A DNA stretch of 9,553 nucleotides from Planctomycetota bacterium (GCA_007131555.1 SLQH01000367.1:1-9553), one strand, 5' to 3'. Positions 1 to 6,238 are shown, counted from the stretch's first letter. Notes: generated from the sequence alone by a model not told the origin. Made by a program: numbers and translations.

Positions 1-22
1 TCGTTTGGCCTTTTCGGCTCCA

Positions 23-218
23 GACTCGCCAATAAGCACTGACCATCACAAACCCACCACGGAGCACCGGGCCTTGGCCCGCGTGCCGACGCGCGACTGC
101 CGTGTTTTCGTCGCATACCAGCCAGGACGTAGCCATGATGACCGTAAAACGGCCTGTAGATCCCGTGACTCGTGATCATTCACGGCGATGTGGAACGCAA
201 GCGTATTGCAGCAATGGT
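23..218 (+). repeat. 196-bp interspersed repeat, copy A
   Basis: It aligns without gaps to positions 397-592 (constant offset of 374 bases), starting at GACTCGCCAATAAGCACTG and ending at ATGGT. It also aligns to the reverse complement of about 3149-3331. It contains a REP-like hairpin at 64-86 (GCAC-CGGGCC-TT-GGCCCG-c-GTGC). Differences between copies are scattered substitutions with no coding periodicity, which argues for a non-coding element. Confidence 0.9.
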
Positions 219-255
219 GCCGCCGCCCTGGCCTATGTCCGTCTCAAGAATCGCC

Positions 256-277
256 GCCCGCCAATGTACGCGGGCCA
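256..277 (+). repeat. 22-bp motif shared with the 3' side of the hydrolase gene
   Basis: The motif (GCCCGCCAATGTACGCGGGC plus CA) is found exactly on the other strand at 3468-3489. Its ends, GCCCGC and GCGGGC, can pair into a small stem. It lies outside the alignable limits of the 196-bp repeat, so it is either a separate short repeat or a detached part of a larger one. Confidence 0.8.
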
Positions 278-320
278 TGACCCGGTACTCCGTGTCATAA
301 TGCGGCTATGGCCACGGCCT

Positions 321-351
321 TTGCCAGACGCGGAACTGTCGTGTCTGGCAA
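321..351. repeat. Strong hairpin between repeat copies A and B
   Basis: TTGCCAGAC at 321-329 is perfectly complementary to GTCTGGCAA at 343-351. Pairing continues inward through a G-T wobble and two G-C pairs, leaving a small loop. No T-run follows on either strand, so it is not a standard intrinsic terminator. It could still end or stabilise a transcript, or be part of the repeat cluster. Confidence 0.55.
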
Positions 352-396
352 CGATCACCACAGCCGGATTCCAGTGAATGATTGACCCAGGATCCG

Positions 397-592
397 GACT
401 CGCCAATAAGCACTGCCTATCACAAAGCCACCACGGAGCACCGGGCCTTGGCCCGCGTGCCGACGCGCGACCGCCGTGCTTTCGTCGCATACCAGCCAGG
501 ACGTCGCCATGATGGCCATAATACGGCCTGTGGATTCCGCGACTCGTGATCATTCACGGCGATGATGAACGCAGGCGCATTGCAGCGATGGT
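397..592 (+). repeat. 196-bp interspersed repeat, copy B
   Basis: This is the direct copy of 23-218. It ends 8 bases before the stop codon of the leftward AraC regulator (stop at 601-603), so the repeat abuts that gene's 3' end. The REP-like hairpin lies at 438-460. With inverted copy C at about 3149-3331 it brackets the regulator/oxidoreductase pair. Confidence 0.9.
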
Positions 593-600
593 TGTCAGGG

Positions 601-1386
601 CTACACCATCCCCCCACCCGCCTGCCGGCGGCGCCAGGTCAGAGGGGTGCAGCCGTAGCGGGCGGTGAAGCGGCGGGTGAAGTGGCTCTGGTCGGCGTAG
701 CCGAAGCGCAGGGCGATGTCGAGGATCGGCAGGTGGCTGACGGCCAGATAATGGGCGGCGTCGCGCAGCTTGACGGTGTGGACCAGGTCGGGATAGGTCA
801 TGGCGAACAGTTCCTGCACCACATGGCCGCAGCGCGACGGCGACAGATCCAGATGCTCGGCCAGCTCACCCAGCCGGGGCATGCGTTGACGATGGCGATG
901 GAGGAAGGCCAGGATCTCGTCGTGGCGGCGGTCCTCACCGCCGGTGTCACCCAGCAGGGCTCCCAGGTGGAGGGCCAGGGCGGCGACCAGGCCGAGGCGG
1001 TCATGAAGAAAGCCGGGGTGGGGCTCGGGCAAGAGCTGGGGCCGGGGCGGGTCGGCACTGCCGGTCCACCAGCAGCCGGCGTACAGGACCCCCGGCAGGG
1101 GATGCTGGGGACGCAACGGGGCGATGATCTCGCTATGACCATAGGGGCAGGTGCTGATGCGGACCCGGGGGTCGGCCGCCATGTCTCGCTCCACCCGCAG
1201 TCCACACCAGGCGGCGCAGTGGCGCTGATGATGGCGTTTGACGGCCAGACAGGCCGGGTCGGCATGCTCGCACCAGCGCATCGGGAAGCCGCGCGGCAGA
1301 CTGCGGTCATGAAAACACAGACGCAGCCCCAGGACCCGTTCGCTGCGGGCCAGGAGCTCGGCAATCGCACTATCATCACTGGGCAT
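601..1386 (-). CDS. AraC-family regulator with PocR-like sensor
   Basis: Transcription factor, 261 residues from the chosen start. Residues ~7-110 look like a PocR-type sensory domain: a short hydrophobic N-terminal helix, then a cysteine-rich stretch (Cys39, 46, 57, 61) and a CPYGHSEIIAPL segment at 80-91 that fits the family's C..G(L/H).E...PI signature. The C-terminal part is an AraC DNA-binding domain with two helix-turn-helix units at ~170-193 and ~219-244 (the latter with FGYADQSHFTRRF, typical of the second helix). The open frame extends upstream to a TTG at 1455 and another ATG at 1419. I prefer ATG 1386 because the protein then starts just before the sensor and the 8-bp inverted repeat falls outside the gene; no start has a good ribosome-binding site. 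It is divergent from the FAD oxidoreductase and probably controls it and itself. The ligand is unknown; the cysteines could bind a metal or sense redox state (inference). Confidence 0.87.
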   Translation of the reverse strand: MPSDDSAIAELLARSERVLGLRLCFHDRSLPRGFPMRWCEHADPACLAVKRHHQRHCAAWCGLRVERDMAADPRVRISTCPYGHSEIIAPLRPQHPLPGVLYAGCWWTGSADPPRPQLLPEPHPGFLHDRLGLVAALALHLGALLGDTGGEDRRHDEILAFLHRHRQRMPRLGELAEHLDLSPSRCGHVVQELFAMTYPDLVHTVKLRDAAHYLAVSHLPILDIALRFGYADQSHFTRRFTARYGCTPLTWRRRQAGGGMV

Positions 1387-1397
1387 GAGGCGATTAT

Positions 1398-1434
1398 TGG
1401 AACATATACGTCGTTTCATAGCGGAAATGTTCCA
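1398..1434. promoter_or_regulatory. Inverted repeat, candidate operator of the divergent pair
   Basis: TGGAACAT (1398-1405) and ATGTTCCA (1427-1434) are perfect inverted repeats with their centres 29 bases apart, close to three helical turns. The site lies between the preferred start of the AraC gene and the start of the oxidoreductase gene, where a local AraC-type dimer would be expected to bind. AraC proteins often use direct repeats, so the assignment is tentative. Confidence 0.5.
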
Positions 1435-1475
1435 TGATTCACCTATCTTGGGCAAGAACCATGCCGGAACAGTCG

Positions 1476-1481
1476 TACAAT
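1476..1481 (+). promoter_or_regulatory. Candidate -10 box (TACAAT) for the FAD oxidoreductase gene
   Basis: TACAAT lies 36 bases before the ATG at 1518, giving a predicted leader of about 30 bases. At 17 bases upstream there is no good -35 box (CAAGAA); the nearest TTGxxx (1448) is 22 bases away. A weak -35 would fit an activator-dependent promoter. This rests on sequence resemblance only. Confidence 0.3.
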
Positions 1482-1507
1482 GGGGCTCTTCACACCTTGT
1501 TGATCAC

Positions 1508-1511
1508 GGAG
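1508..1511 (+). promoter_or_regulatory. Ribosome-binding site deciding the oxidoreductase start
   Basis: GGAG six bases before ATG 1518 supports this start over the upstream in-frame ATGs at 1434 and 1461. Confidence 0.65.
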
Positions 1512-1517
1512 CCGACC

Positions 1518-2861
1518 ATGTCCCACCATCGCGAACCCTCCCGAGAAATCCCCGTCAGCGGCGACTACGATGTGGTCGTGGTCGGCGGCGGTCCGGCCGG
1601 CATCGGCGCGGCCTTCAGCGCCGCCCGTCAGGGCCTGAAGACCCTGGTGATCGAACAGCACAACTGCCTGGGCGGGGTCGGCACCGCCGGGGGCCACGGC
1701 TACATGTGCAGCGCTGCCAGCTGGGGCGCCGGCCCCGATGGCCATGAGCGGGTGGTGGGTGGCATCGCCTGGGAACTGTACGAGCGCATCTGCCGTGAAG
1801 GCCACGGCGATCTGCACCCCGGCAGCACTTTCTATGACGTCGAGGCCATGAAGCGCCTCCTGGATGTCATGGGGCAGGAATGCGGCCTGCACACCCTCTA
1901 CCACACCTTCTTCTGCGATGCCGTGGTCGAAGATGGGGCCATCACCGGGGTCATCGTCCAGAACAAGACCGGCCGCAGCCTGATCCGGGCCCGACGGGTC
2001 ATCGACTGTACCGGCGATGGCGATGTCGGCTTCGCGGCCGGGTGTACCTGGCAGCAAGGCCGACCTGGGGACGGCAAGTGCCAGCCGGTCACCCTGATGT
2101 TCACCATCGGCGGCGTCGACTGGGACAAGGTCAAGCCCTGGCGAACCTCCTACAAGATGGAGGAGATCTGGGCCACGGCCCAGCGCAATGGCGACATGGA
2201 GCCCTTCCAGAGCCAGATCATGGGCTGGTGGTGGAACTCCACCCAGCCGCACTACGTCGGGGTCAACTTCACCCACATCACCGGCATCGACTGCACCAAG
2301 GCCGAGGACCTCACCCGGGCCACCATTGAGGGTCGGCGGCAGGCCTATCTCAGCGTCGATGTGTTCCGCAAATATGTACCAGGCATGGAACAGTGCTATC
2401 TGATCAGCACCCCGGCCACCGTCGGTCTGCGGGAGAGCCGCCGGATCATGGGCGGCCACCTGCTCACTGAGCAGGAGGTCATGGCCCAGTGCCGTTTTGA
2501 CGACGCCATCTGCTACGGCTCCTTCTTCATCGACGTCCACAATCTCGACGGGCCGGGCATGGCCGGAACCACCTGGCGGCCGGGGCCGGGCTTCAAGTAC
2601 CACATCCCCTACCGCTGCATCGTACCCCAGGACATCGACCAGCTGCTGGTCGCCGGACGCTGCATCAGCGTCAGCCATGTGGCCCTGGGCTCGACCAGGG
2701 TCATGACCCAGTGCACCGCCCTGGGCGAGGCCGCCGGCACCGCCGCCGCCCTGTCCCTGGCCGCCGGTTGCACCCCCCGGCAAGTGGACACAGGCCGTCT
2801 CCAGGAACGCCTGCGGGCCAATGGCGGCATCATCAGTGATGACGACATCCGTCCCTGCTGA
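1518..2861 (+). CDS. FAD-dependent oxidoreductase (FAD_oxidored family)
   Basis: Soluble flavoprotein of 447 residues with no signal peptide. The N-terminal Rossmann FAD site is clear: DYDVVVVGGGPAGIGAA at ~17-32 with the GGGPAG loop at 23-28, followed by an acidic residue ending the second strand (VIEQ, ~44-47) and NCLGGVGTAG (49-58). A second FAD-binding signature, VIDCTGDGDVGFAAG, is at 161-175. The segment GLRESRRIMGGHLL (303-316) and the C-terminal FAD-contacting block LLVAGRCISVSHVALGSTRVM (376-396) are typical of the PF12831-type family. Start choice: ATG 1518 has GGAG at 1508-1511 with a 6-base spacer; the frame extends to 1434 but those residues are not family-like. Members often act in carbohydrate or secondary catabolism in PVC bacteria and paenibacilli, usually with unknown substrates. 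The divergent PocR-AraC gene suggests substrate-induced expression. Family confidence is high; the substrate is unknown. Confidence 0.93.
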   Translation: MSHHREPSREIPVSGDYDVVVVGGGPAGIGAAFSAARQGLKTLVIEQHNCLGGVGTAGGHGYMCSAASWGAGPDGHERVVGGIAWELYERICREGHGDLHPGSTFYDVEAMKRLLDVMGQECGLHTLYHTFFCDAVVEDGAITGVIVQNKTGRSLIRARRVIDCTGDGDVGFAAGCTWQQGRPGDGKCQPVTLMFTIGGVDWDKVKPWRTSYKMEEIWATAQRNGDMEPFQSQIMGWWWNSTQPHYVGVNFTHITGIDCTKAEDLTRATIEGRRQAYLSVDVFRKYVPGMEQCYLISTPATVGLRESRRIMGGHLLTEQEVMAQCRFDDAICYGSFFIDVHNLDGPGMAGTTWRPGPGFKYHIPYRCIVPQDIDQLLVAGRCISVSHVALGSTRVMTQCTALGEAAGTAAALSLAAGCTPRQVDTGRLQERLRANGGIISDDDIRPC

Positions 2862-2947
2862 AGGTAGGGGAAGGGATTATAAGGAACTTCAGGATTTCGC
2901 GCACATTACAGTCCGACTCTGTTCAACGAAAGCTGCGCCTGAAATAG

Positions 2948-3126
2948 TCTCACGCAGAGAGAGCGGAGAGTGCCGAGGCCCTGCGGGCGGCGAAAAAAAC
3001 CAAGAAGGCAGTCTCCTGGCTTTCCCTTGGCGATCTCTGCGCTCTTGAGCGAAGCGGGCGTGAGAAAATTTCCGGAATGGTCTCACGCAGAGAGCGCAGA
3101 GGACGCAAAGGCCCTGCGGGCGAAGC
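2948..3126. repeat. TCTCACGCAGAGA-type repeat cluster
   Basis: Two direct, clearly related ~45-bp copies begin with TCTCACGCAGAGAG (2948-2994 and 3081-3126) and share AGGCCCTGCGGGCG near their ends. An inverted partial copy (TCTCTGCGC ... GCGTGAGA, 3034-3065) lies between them. The unit 2948-3065 therefore starts and ends with inverted TCTCACGC/GCGTGAGA, and 3058-3088 can itself form a hairpin. From memory, CACGCAGAGxCGCAGAG motifs are widespread intergenic repeats in several phyla; their function is unknown. Confidence 0.7.
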
Positions 3127-3148
3127 ATTTGGCGGCGGGCATGGGCCG

Positions 3149-3331
3149 GGGCGTCGCCATCATCGCCGTATCCCGCTTGTGTTTGTCATTGCCGTGAATG
3201 ATCACGAGTCGCGGGATCCACGGGCCGTATTGCGGTTGTCGTGCCCGCGCCCAGGCTGGGATTCGACGAAAGCATGGCATCCACGCGTAGGCACGCGGGC
3301 CAAGGCCCGGTGCTCCGTGGTGGCTTTGTGG
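3149..3331 (-). repeat. 196-bp interspersed repeat, copy C (inverted)
   Basis: The reverse complement runs from CACAAAGCCACCACGGAGC (ending at 3331) through the REP-like hairpin (3291-3313) and the GACTCGTGATCATTCACGGC block (3191-3211), then on more weakly to about 3149. It is closer to copy B than to copy A at its start, and its middle part is the most diverged. The first ~25 bases of copies A and B are not evident here, so it may be truncated. Confidence 0.85.
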
Positions 3332-3421
3332 TGGGCGGTGGTTGGGGGTAGGGCTGGAGGGCGGTGGCTGGATGCCTTGGGTAATTGATGAAAGGGATCT
3401 GGTATTTGGTAGTGGAACGGC

Positions 3422-3489
3422 GGGCTGAAGCCCACCATCCGTGCCGGCTAAAGCCGGCGCTACTACTTGGCCCGCGTACATTGGCGGGC
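3422..3489. repeat. Triple-hairpin repeat including a GCCGGCTAAAGCCGGC-type stem
   Basis: Three consecutive small stems are present: GGGCT-ga-AGCCC (3422-3433), GCCGGC-taaa-GCCGGC (3443-3458) and GCCCGC...GCGGGC (3470-3489). The last is the exact inverse of the 22-bp motif at 256-277. Motifs of the kind 'GGCTGAAGCC / GCCGGCTAAAGCCGGC' are familiar to me as short dispersed repeats in PVC-type genomes (recollection, not checked). The cluster lies just beyond the 3' end of the hydrolase gene. Confidence 0.65.
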
Positions 3490-3554
3490 GCAAGGAACCT
3501 TCCGCAATGGCCGTACGACACAGAACGCCAATGAAATCCTGAATACCCTGTTGT

Positions 3555-5192
3555 TCAACAGCCTGCGAGGTCAAGTCGCGGTAGCAGTGGCTGGTGGTCG
3601 AGCACCATGTCGAGATAGAGAGTGCCGGTCCAGCCGTAGTCATGGAAGCATTGGTGGAAGGGACTGACGTCGGGAGCACAACGGCCCTTGCGGTGCAGTT
3701 CGGGCGGCGGGATGCTGCCATCAGCGTCATAGAACTCGAACAGGGTGCCATAGACGGCGTGCCAACGTTCGATCTCGGTGGTGATCGAAGTCCGCAGACG
3801 CTGGGCGGCATCGGTGAAGCCATAGCGATCGCAGCCAGCCGCCACCAAGTGGACCATGTTGACCCACACCGGACCCCGCCACATGTCCGGTTCGTAGCTG
3901 GCATCATTGCGGGCCACCGAGGGCAGCAGGACGGCCGTGCCGAAAGTCGTCGGGTCGTCCAGATGGGCCAGCAGACGGGCTGCCTGGTCTGGGCTGGCGG
4001 CCCCGCAGATCAGGGGCAGGAAACCGGTCACCGCGGCCACCGGGCACAGGCGGCCATGTTCCAGATCATGGTCGCGGAACAGGCCGCTGGTCTCGTCCCA
4101 CAGGCGCTGACGGATCAGGTCGCTCAGACTGGCGTGCTGCTGGGCACAACGCTGGGCCGCCGCAGTATTGCCCAGCTGACCATACAGTAGGGCCAGGAGT
4201 TCCCACTCCAGGGCCAGGAAGCTGGCGAAGTCCACCGCCTCCATGCGGGTGGCAGCATCAAACCGGCTGGCGTTGTCAAGGCCGCTCTCGCCTGAACGGC
4301 AGGTCGGATTGGCCTCGATGGCCCAGCAGGGCAGGCCGTGGCCACCGTTGCGATGCTGCATGTCCCAGGCCAGATAGGCCTCCAGCCGGGGCAGCAGGCC
4401 CCGCAGCCAGGCCGGATCGGGCTGGCTGCGCATCATTGCCCAGGTCGCCAGGGCCAGGGTCGGCGGCTGGGTATAGGCGACCGTGTCTGCACCGCACGGA
4501 TTGCTGCGGATCGGCACCATCCCATCAGCCCGCTGGCCGTCGAAGACCGCCGCGATGCAGTCGCGGGCCAGGGCGGGGTCGATATGGCGGGCACCGATGG
4601 CGTGGAAGGCGCTGTCCCACAGCCAACAGCCGCGATGCGGCCAGCGATCCGGGGTCGACCAGCGATGACGGAAGATCCCTTCAGGACTGTAGATCTGGCC
4701 CTTGAACTGGCGCAGGGCCTTGATCGCCGCCGGGCGGTCGGCCAGGCCATGGGCGGCGATCTGGGCCTCGCTCCACCAACGCCGAGCGGCCAGGGCGGCG
4801 TCCAGATCGGCCTCCAGCAGGCCGGCCCGACCCCCAACGACGGCCGAGGCGATCAGGGTCCGGGCTCCCTTCTGGCGCACCACCAAGCGGTCGTCATCGA
4901 CCACCACCCTGACCGGCCCCTCCAGCAGCAGACGATGGGCGTCCAGGAAGGCGCCGCGCAGCACCGCGCCATCGGCCAGATGCAGCTCGAGATGGTCGCA
5001 GGCCAATTCACAGGCCAGCGGCGGCTGGTCCGACACCTCGATGCGGCCCGTTCCCGGCAAGGTGATGGCCAGGGCGGTGCCGGGGCCCAGACTGCGCAGG
5101 CACAGGCCGGTATCGTAGGCGGTGGGTCCATCCACACCGGAGAAGGCGAGCAACTGGCCCGGCCCCCACAGGCTGTCGTATTGAATCGTCAT
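3555..5192 (-). CDS. Glycoside hydrolase, (alpha/alpha)6-toroid (MGH1/GH63-like)
   Basis: Probably hydrolyses an alpha-glycosidic bond in an oligosaccharide or glycoside; 545 residues, no signal peptide, so likely cytoplasmic. Residues ~1-130 form a beta-rich N-terminal part. The toroid follows: FKGQIYSPEGIF (163-174), RWPHRGCWLWDSAFH (183-197), GMVPIRSNP (224-232), ESGLDNASRFD (302-312), DMWRGPVWVNM (436-446) and GTLFEFYDADG (482-492). This motif order matches GH63, trehalase-type and mannosylglycerate-hydrolase-like enzymes; by analogy Asp306 would be the catalytic acid and Glu486 the base. The substrate cannot be told from the sequence. Start: ATG 5192; the frame runs to 5375, but that part overlaps the divergent regulator and is not family-like. 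The Shine-Dalgarno is weak (AGGT touching the ATG). It is divergent from a cupin-AraC regulator that probably controls it. Confidence 0.88.
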   Translation of the reverse strand: MTIQYDSLWGPGQLLAFSGVDGPTAYDTGLCLRSLGPGTALAITLPGTGRIEVSDQPPLACELACDHLELHLADGAVLRGAFLDAHRLLLEGPVRVVVDDDRLVVRQKGARTLIASAVVGGRAGLLEADLDAALAARRWWSEAQIAAHGLADRPAAIKALRQFKGQIYSPEGIFRHRWSTPDRWPHRGCWLWDSAFHAIGARHIDPALARDCIAAVFDGQRADGMVPIRSNPCGADTVAYTQPPTLALATWAMMRSQPDPAWLRGLLPRLEAYLAWDMQHRNGGHGLPCWAIEANPTCRSGESGLDNASRFDAATRMEAVDFASFLALEWELLALLYGQLGNTAAAQRCAQQHASLSDLIRQRLWDETSGLFRDHDLEHGRLCPVAAVTGFLPLICGAASPDQAARLLAHLDDPTTFGTAVLLPSVARNDASYEPDMWRGPVWVNMVHLVAAGCDRYGFTDAAQRLRTSITTEIERWHAVYGTLFEFYDADGSIPPPELHRKGRCAPDVSPFHQCFHDYGWTGTLYLDMVLDHQPLLPRLDLAGC

Positions 5193-5229
5193 ACCTGGGA
5201 TGATACCATCATCACCTGTATGGATGCAA
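5181..5229. promoter_or_regulatory. Overlapping divergent promoters with palindromic core
   Basis: Only 27 bases (5193-5219) separate the two start codons. The perfect inverted repeat GATGAT-ACC-ATCATC (5199-5213) sits in the middle. Rightward: TTGAAT (5181-5186), 17 bases, TACCAT (5204-5209). Leftward: TTGCAT (5229-5224), 18 bases, TATCAT (5205-5200). Both would start transcription within a few bases of the ATGs, giving leaderless or nearly leaderless mRNAs, which agrees with the lack of good ribosome-binding sites. The boxes are resemblance-based; the palindrome and spacing are seen directly. Confidence 0.45.
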
Positions 5230-6146
5230 TGATCAAAGCGATCGCCGATGTGCAGGAACGATCGTTCGGTCCCGATGGCCGGCGCTTGGCCGGATCCTGG
5301 CCACAGCCCGACCCGCCGCCCGGCCTGGCCCATCTGCTGGCCCACACCCCCCTGGCCCTGGTCTCGGCCGCGCAATGGCGCTGGCGTGAAGGGAGAGCGG
5401 TCCCCAGTCGGTGCCTACCAACCACCAACCTTGCCCTGTATCTGGCCGGCAGCGGCACGGTGTGGATCGAAGGCCAGGCCCATCAGGTCCACAGCGGGGT
5501 GTTGATCATCACCCCACGCGCCTGGTCGCAACGGGTCGCCCATGACCCCGGCCAGCCCTTCCGGGCCCTGTCGCTGCATGCCCAGATGCCGGTCTTCGGT
5601 GGTGGCCAGGACCTGCCAGCGGTCCTCGGCCTGCCCCTGCGCATCGTCCTCGATCCCCTGGATGACACCGTCATCACCATGGCCATGCACAGCCTGGCCC
5701 GCCTCGACGCCTGCCGGCCACCGGCCTGGACCACAACCGCCGCCGCCTGGCTCCAGGTCCTGGTCCACCATCTCGCCCATCATCATGCCCCGGCCCAAAG
5801 CCCGGACCTGCCGGCCTCACAGGATCTTGCCCGCCTGGCCCCGGCCATCGCCCACATCGACCGCCACCTGGCCGATGGCGCCATCCCCCTGGCCGATCTG
5901 GCCGAACTCGTCGGTCGCAGCCCAGTCGCCACCCGCCGCCTGTTCCAGCGCGTCACCGGACTTCCTCCCAACAGGTTCATCCAAAACCGTCGCATCGACC
6001 GGGCCTGCCGCCTGCTATCCCGGGGCCTGACCATCGCCGCCGTGGCCGAAGCCGTGGGCTGCGCCGACCCCAGCACCTTCCACCGCCTGTTCCGCCACTG
6101 GACCGGCCTCTCCCCCCAGACCTGGCGGCGCTGCGCGGCAGAGTGA
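5220..6146 (+). CDS. AraC-family regulator with cupin-like sensor
   Basis: Transcription factor of 308 residues. Residues ~60-125 (LPTTNLALYLAGSGTVWIEGQAHQV..GVLIITP) have the pattern of the AraC-type cupin arm that binds a sugar or similar ligand: short beta-strands, a G-x-G turn and the 'GVLIITPRAWSQ' strand. The C-terminal domain has two helix-turn-helix units: IPLADLAELVGRSPVATRRLFQRVTG (222-247) and LTIAAVAEAVGCADPSTFHRLFRHWTGLSP (270-299), followed by the usual short tail. The open frame reaches back to 4338, but that part is the antisense of the hydrolase and is rejected. I chose ATG 5220; ATG 5229 is equally possible. Divergence from the glycoside hydrolase makes that gene its likely target; the inducer is probably the sugar released or imported (inference). 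Confidence 0.88.
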   Translation: MDAMIKAIADVQERSFGPDGRRLAGSWPQPDPPPGLAHLLAHTPLALVSAAQWRWREGRAVPSRCLPTTNLALYLAGSGTVWIEGQAHQVHSGVLIITPRAWSQRVAHDPGQPFRALSLHAQMPVFGGGQDLPAVLGLPLRIVLDPLDDTVITMAMHSLARLDACRPPAWTTTAAAWLQVLVHHLAHHHAPAQSPDLPASQDLARLAPAIAHIDRHLADGAIPLADLAELVGRSPVATRRLFQRVTGLPPNRFIQNRRIDRACRLLSRGLTIAAVAEAVGCADPSTFHRLFRHWTGLSPQTWRRCAAE

Positions 6147-6150
6147 GATG

Positions 6151-6162
6151 GTCGTGCACGAC
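6151..6162. promoter_or_regulatory. 12-bp perfect palindrome upstream of the M55 gene
   Basis: GTCGTGCACGAC reads the same on both strands. It lies 4 bases after the AraC stop codon and 76 bases before the M55 start. It could be an operator for the peptidase gene or a coincidence; no promoter boxes stand out around it. Confidence 0.3.
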
Positions 6163-6229
6163 ACCCGCTTGTCCTCCTACAGAAAACCTCACCATGTCAC
6201 CAAGAGCCGACTGACACCGTCTTCACCCT

Positions 6230-6233
6230 GGAG
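6230..6233 (+). promoter_or_regulatory. Ribosome-binding site of the M55 peptidase
   Basis: GGAG five bases before ATG 6239 fixes the start of this gene. It is one of only two genes here with an orthodox site. Confidence 0.65.
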
Positions 6234-6238
6234 CACCC

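Larger units (their letters stand above)
1..600. other. Gene-free region built of repeats
   Basis: No convincing gene is present. Short open frames exist on both strands, but they run through the two copies of the 196-bp repeat (separate entries), change reading frame use between copies and resemble no family I know. Between the copies (219-396) lie a 22-bp motif that recurs inverted at 3468-3489 and a strong hairpin at 321-351. The first 22 bases show nothing recognisable. Confidence 0.75.
2862..3554. other. Gene-free repeat cluster between two convergent genes
   Basis: No gene is recognisable here. The open frames on both strands run through repeats and give low-complexity Arg/Pro/Gly-rich translations. 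Contents in order: an imperfect stem (TTCAGG 2888-2893 with CCTGAA 2938-2943), TCTCACGCAGAGA-type repeats (2948-3126), inverted copy C of the 196-bp repeat (~3149-3331), a G-rich patch (3333-3361) and three small hairpins (3422-3489). No T-tailed terminator was found for the oxidoreductase or the hydrolase. Confidence 0.75.

Noticed and set aside
102..377. Rightward 91-codon open frame in the left repeat region
   Set aside because: It runs out of repeat copy A into unique DNA, has no ribosome-binding site and an Arg/Pro-rich translation without family resemblance; the equivalent frame is not kept in copy B.
1..600. CRISPR array suggested by repeated blocks
   Set aside because: There are only two direct copies, each ~196 bp, 374 bases apart; repeat length and spacing do not fit a CRISPR array and no cas gene is present.
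562..1437. Rightward 291-codon open frame opposite the AraC regulator
   Set aside because: It is antisense to a gene with clear PocR-like and AraC domains; high GC keeps the opposite frame open and the translation is low-complexity Gly/Gln/Ala.
1443..2783. Leftward 446-codon open frame opposite the FAD oxidoreductase
   Set aside because: It is the codon-position mirror of a clear flavoprotein; composition is Gly/Ala/Asp-rich and no motif is recognisable.
3083..3907. Leftward 274-codon open frame across the repeat cluster
   Set aside because: It passes through inverted repeat copy C and the hairpin cluster, then overlaps the hydrolase in another frame; no domain is visible.
4338..5219. Upstream extension of the rightward AraC frame by 294 codons
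   Set aside because: This stretch is antisense to the toroid hydrolase and is not AraC-like; the regulator proper begins at 5220 or 5229.
5193..5375. Upstream extension of the hydrolase frame to 5375
   Set aside because: It overlaps the start of the divergent AraC gene and gives a Gly/Gln-rich sequence unlike the family; ATG 5192 is the sensible start.
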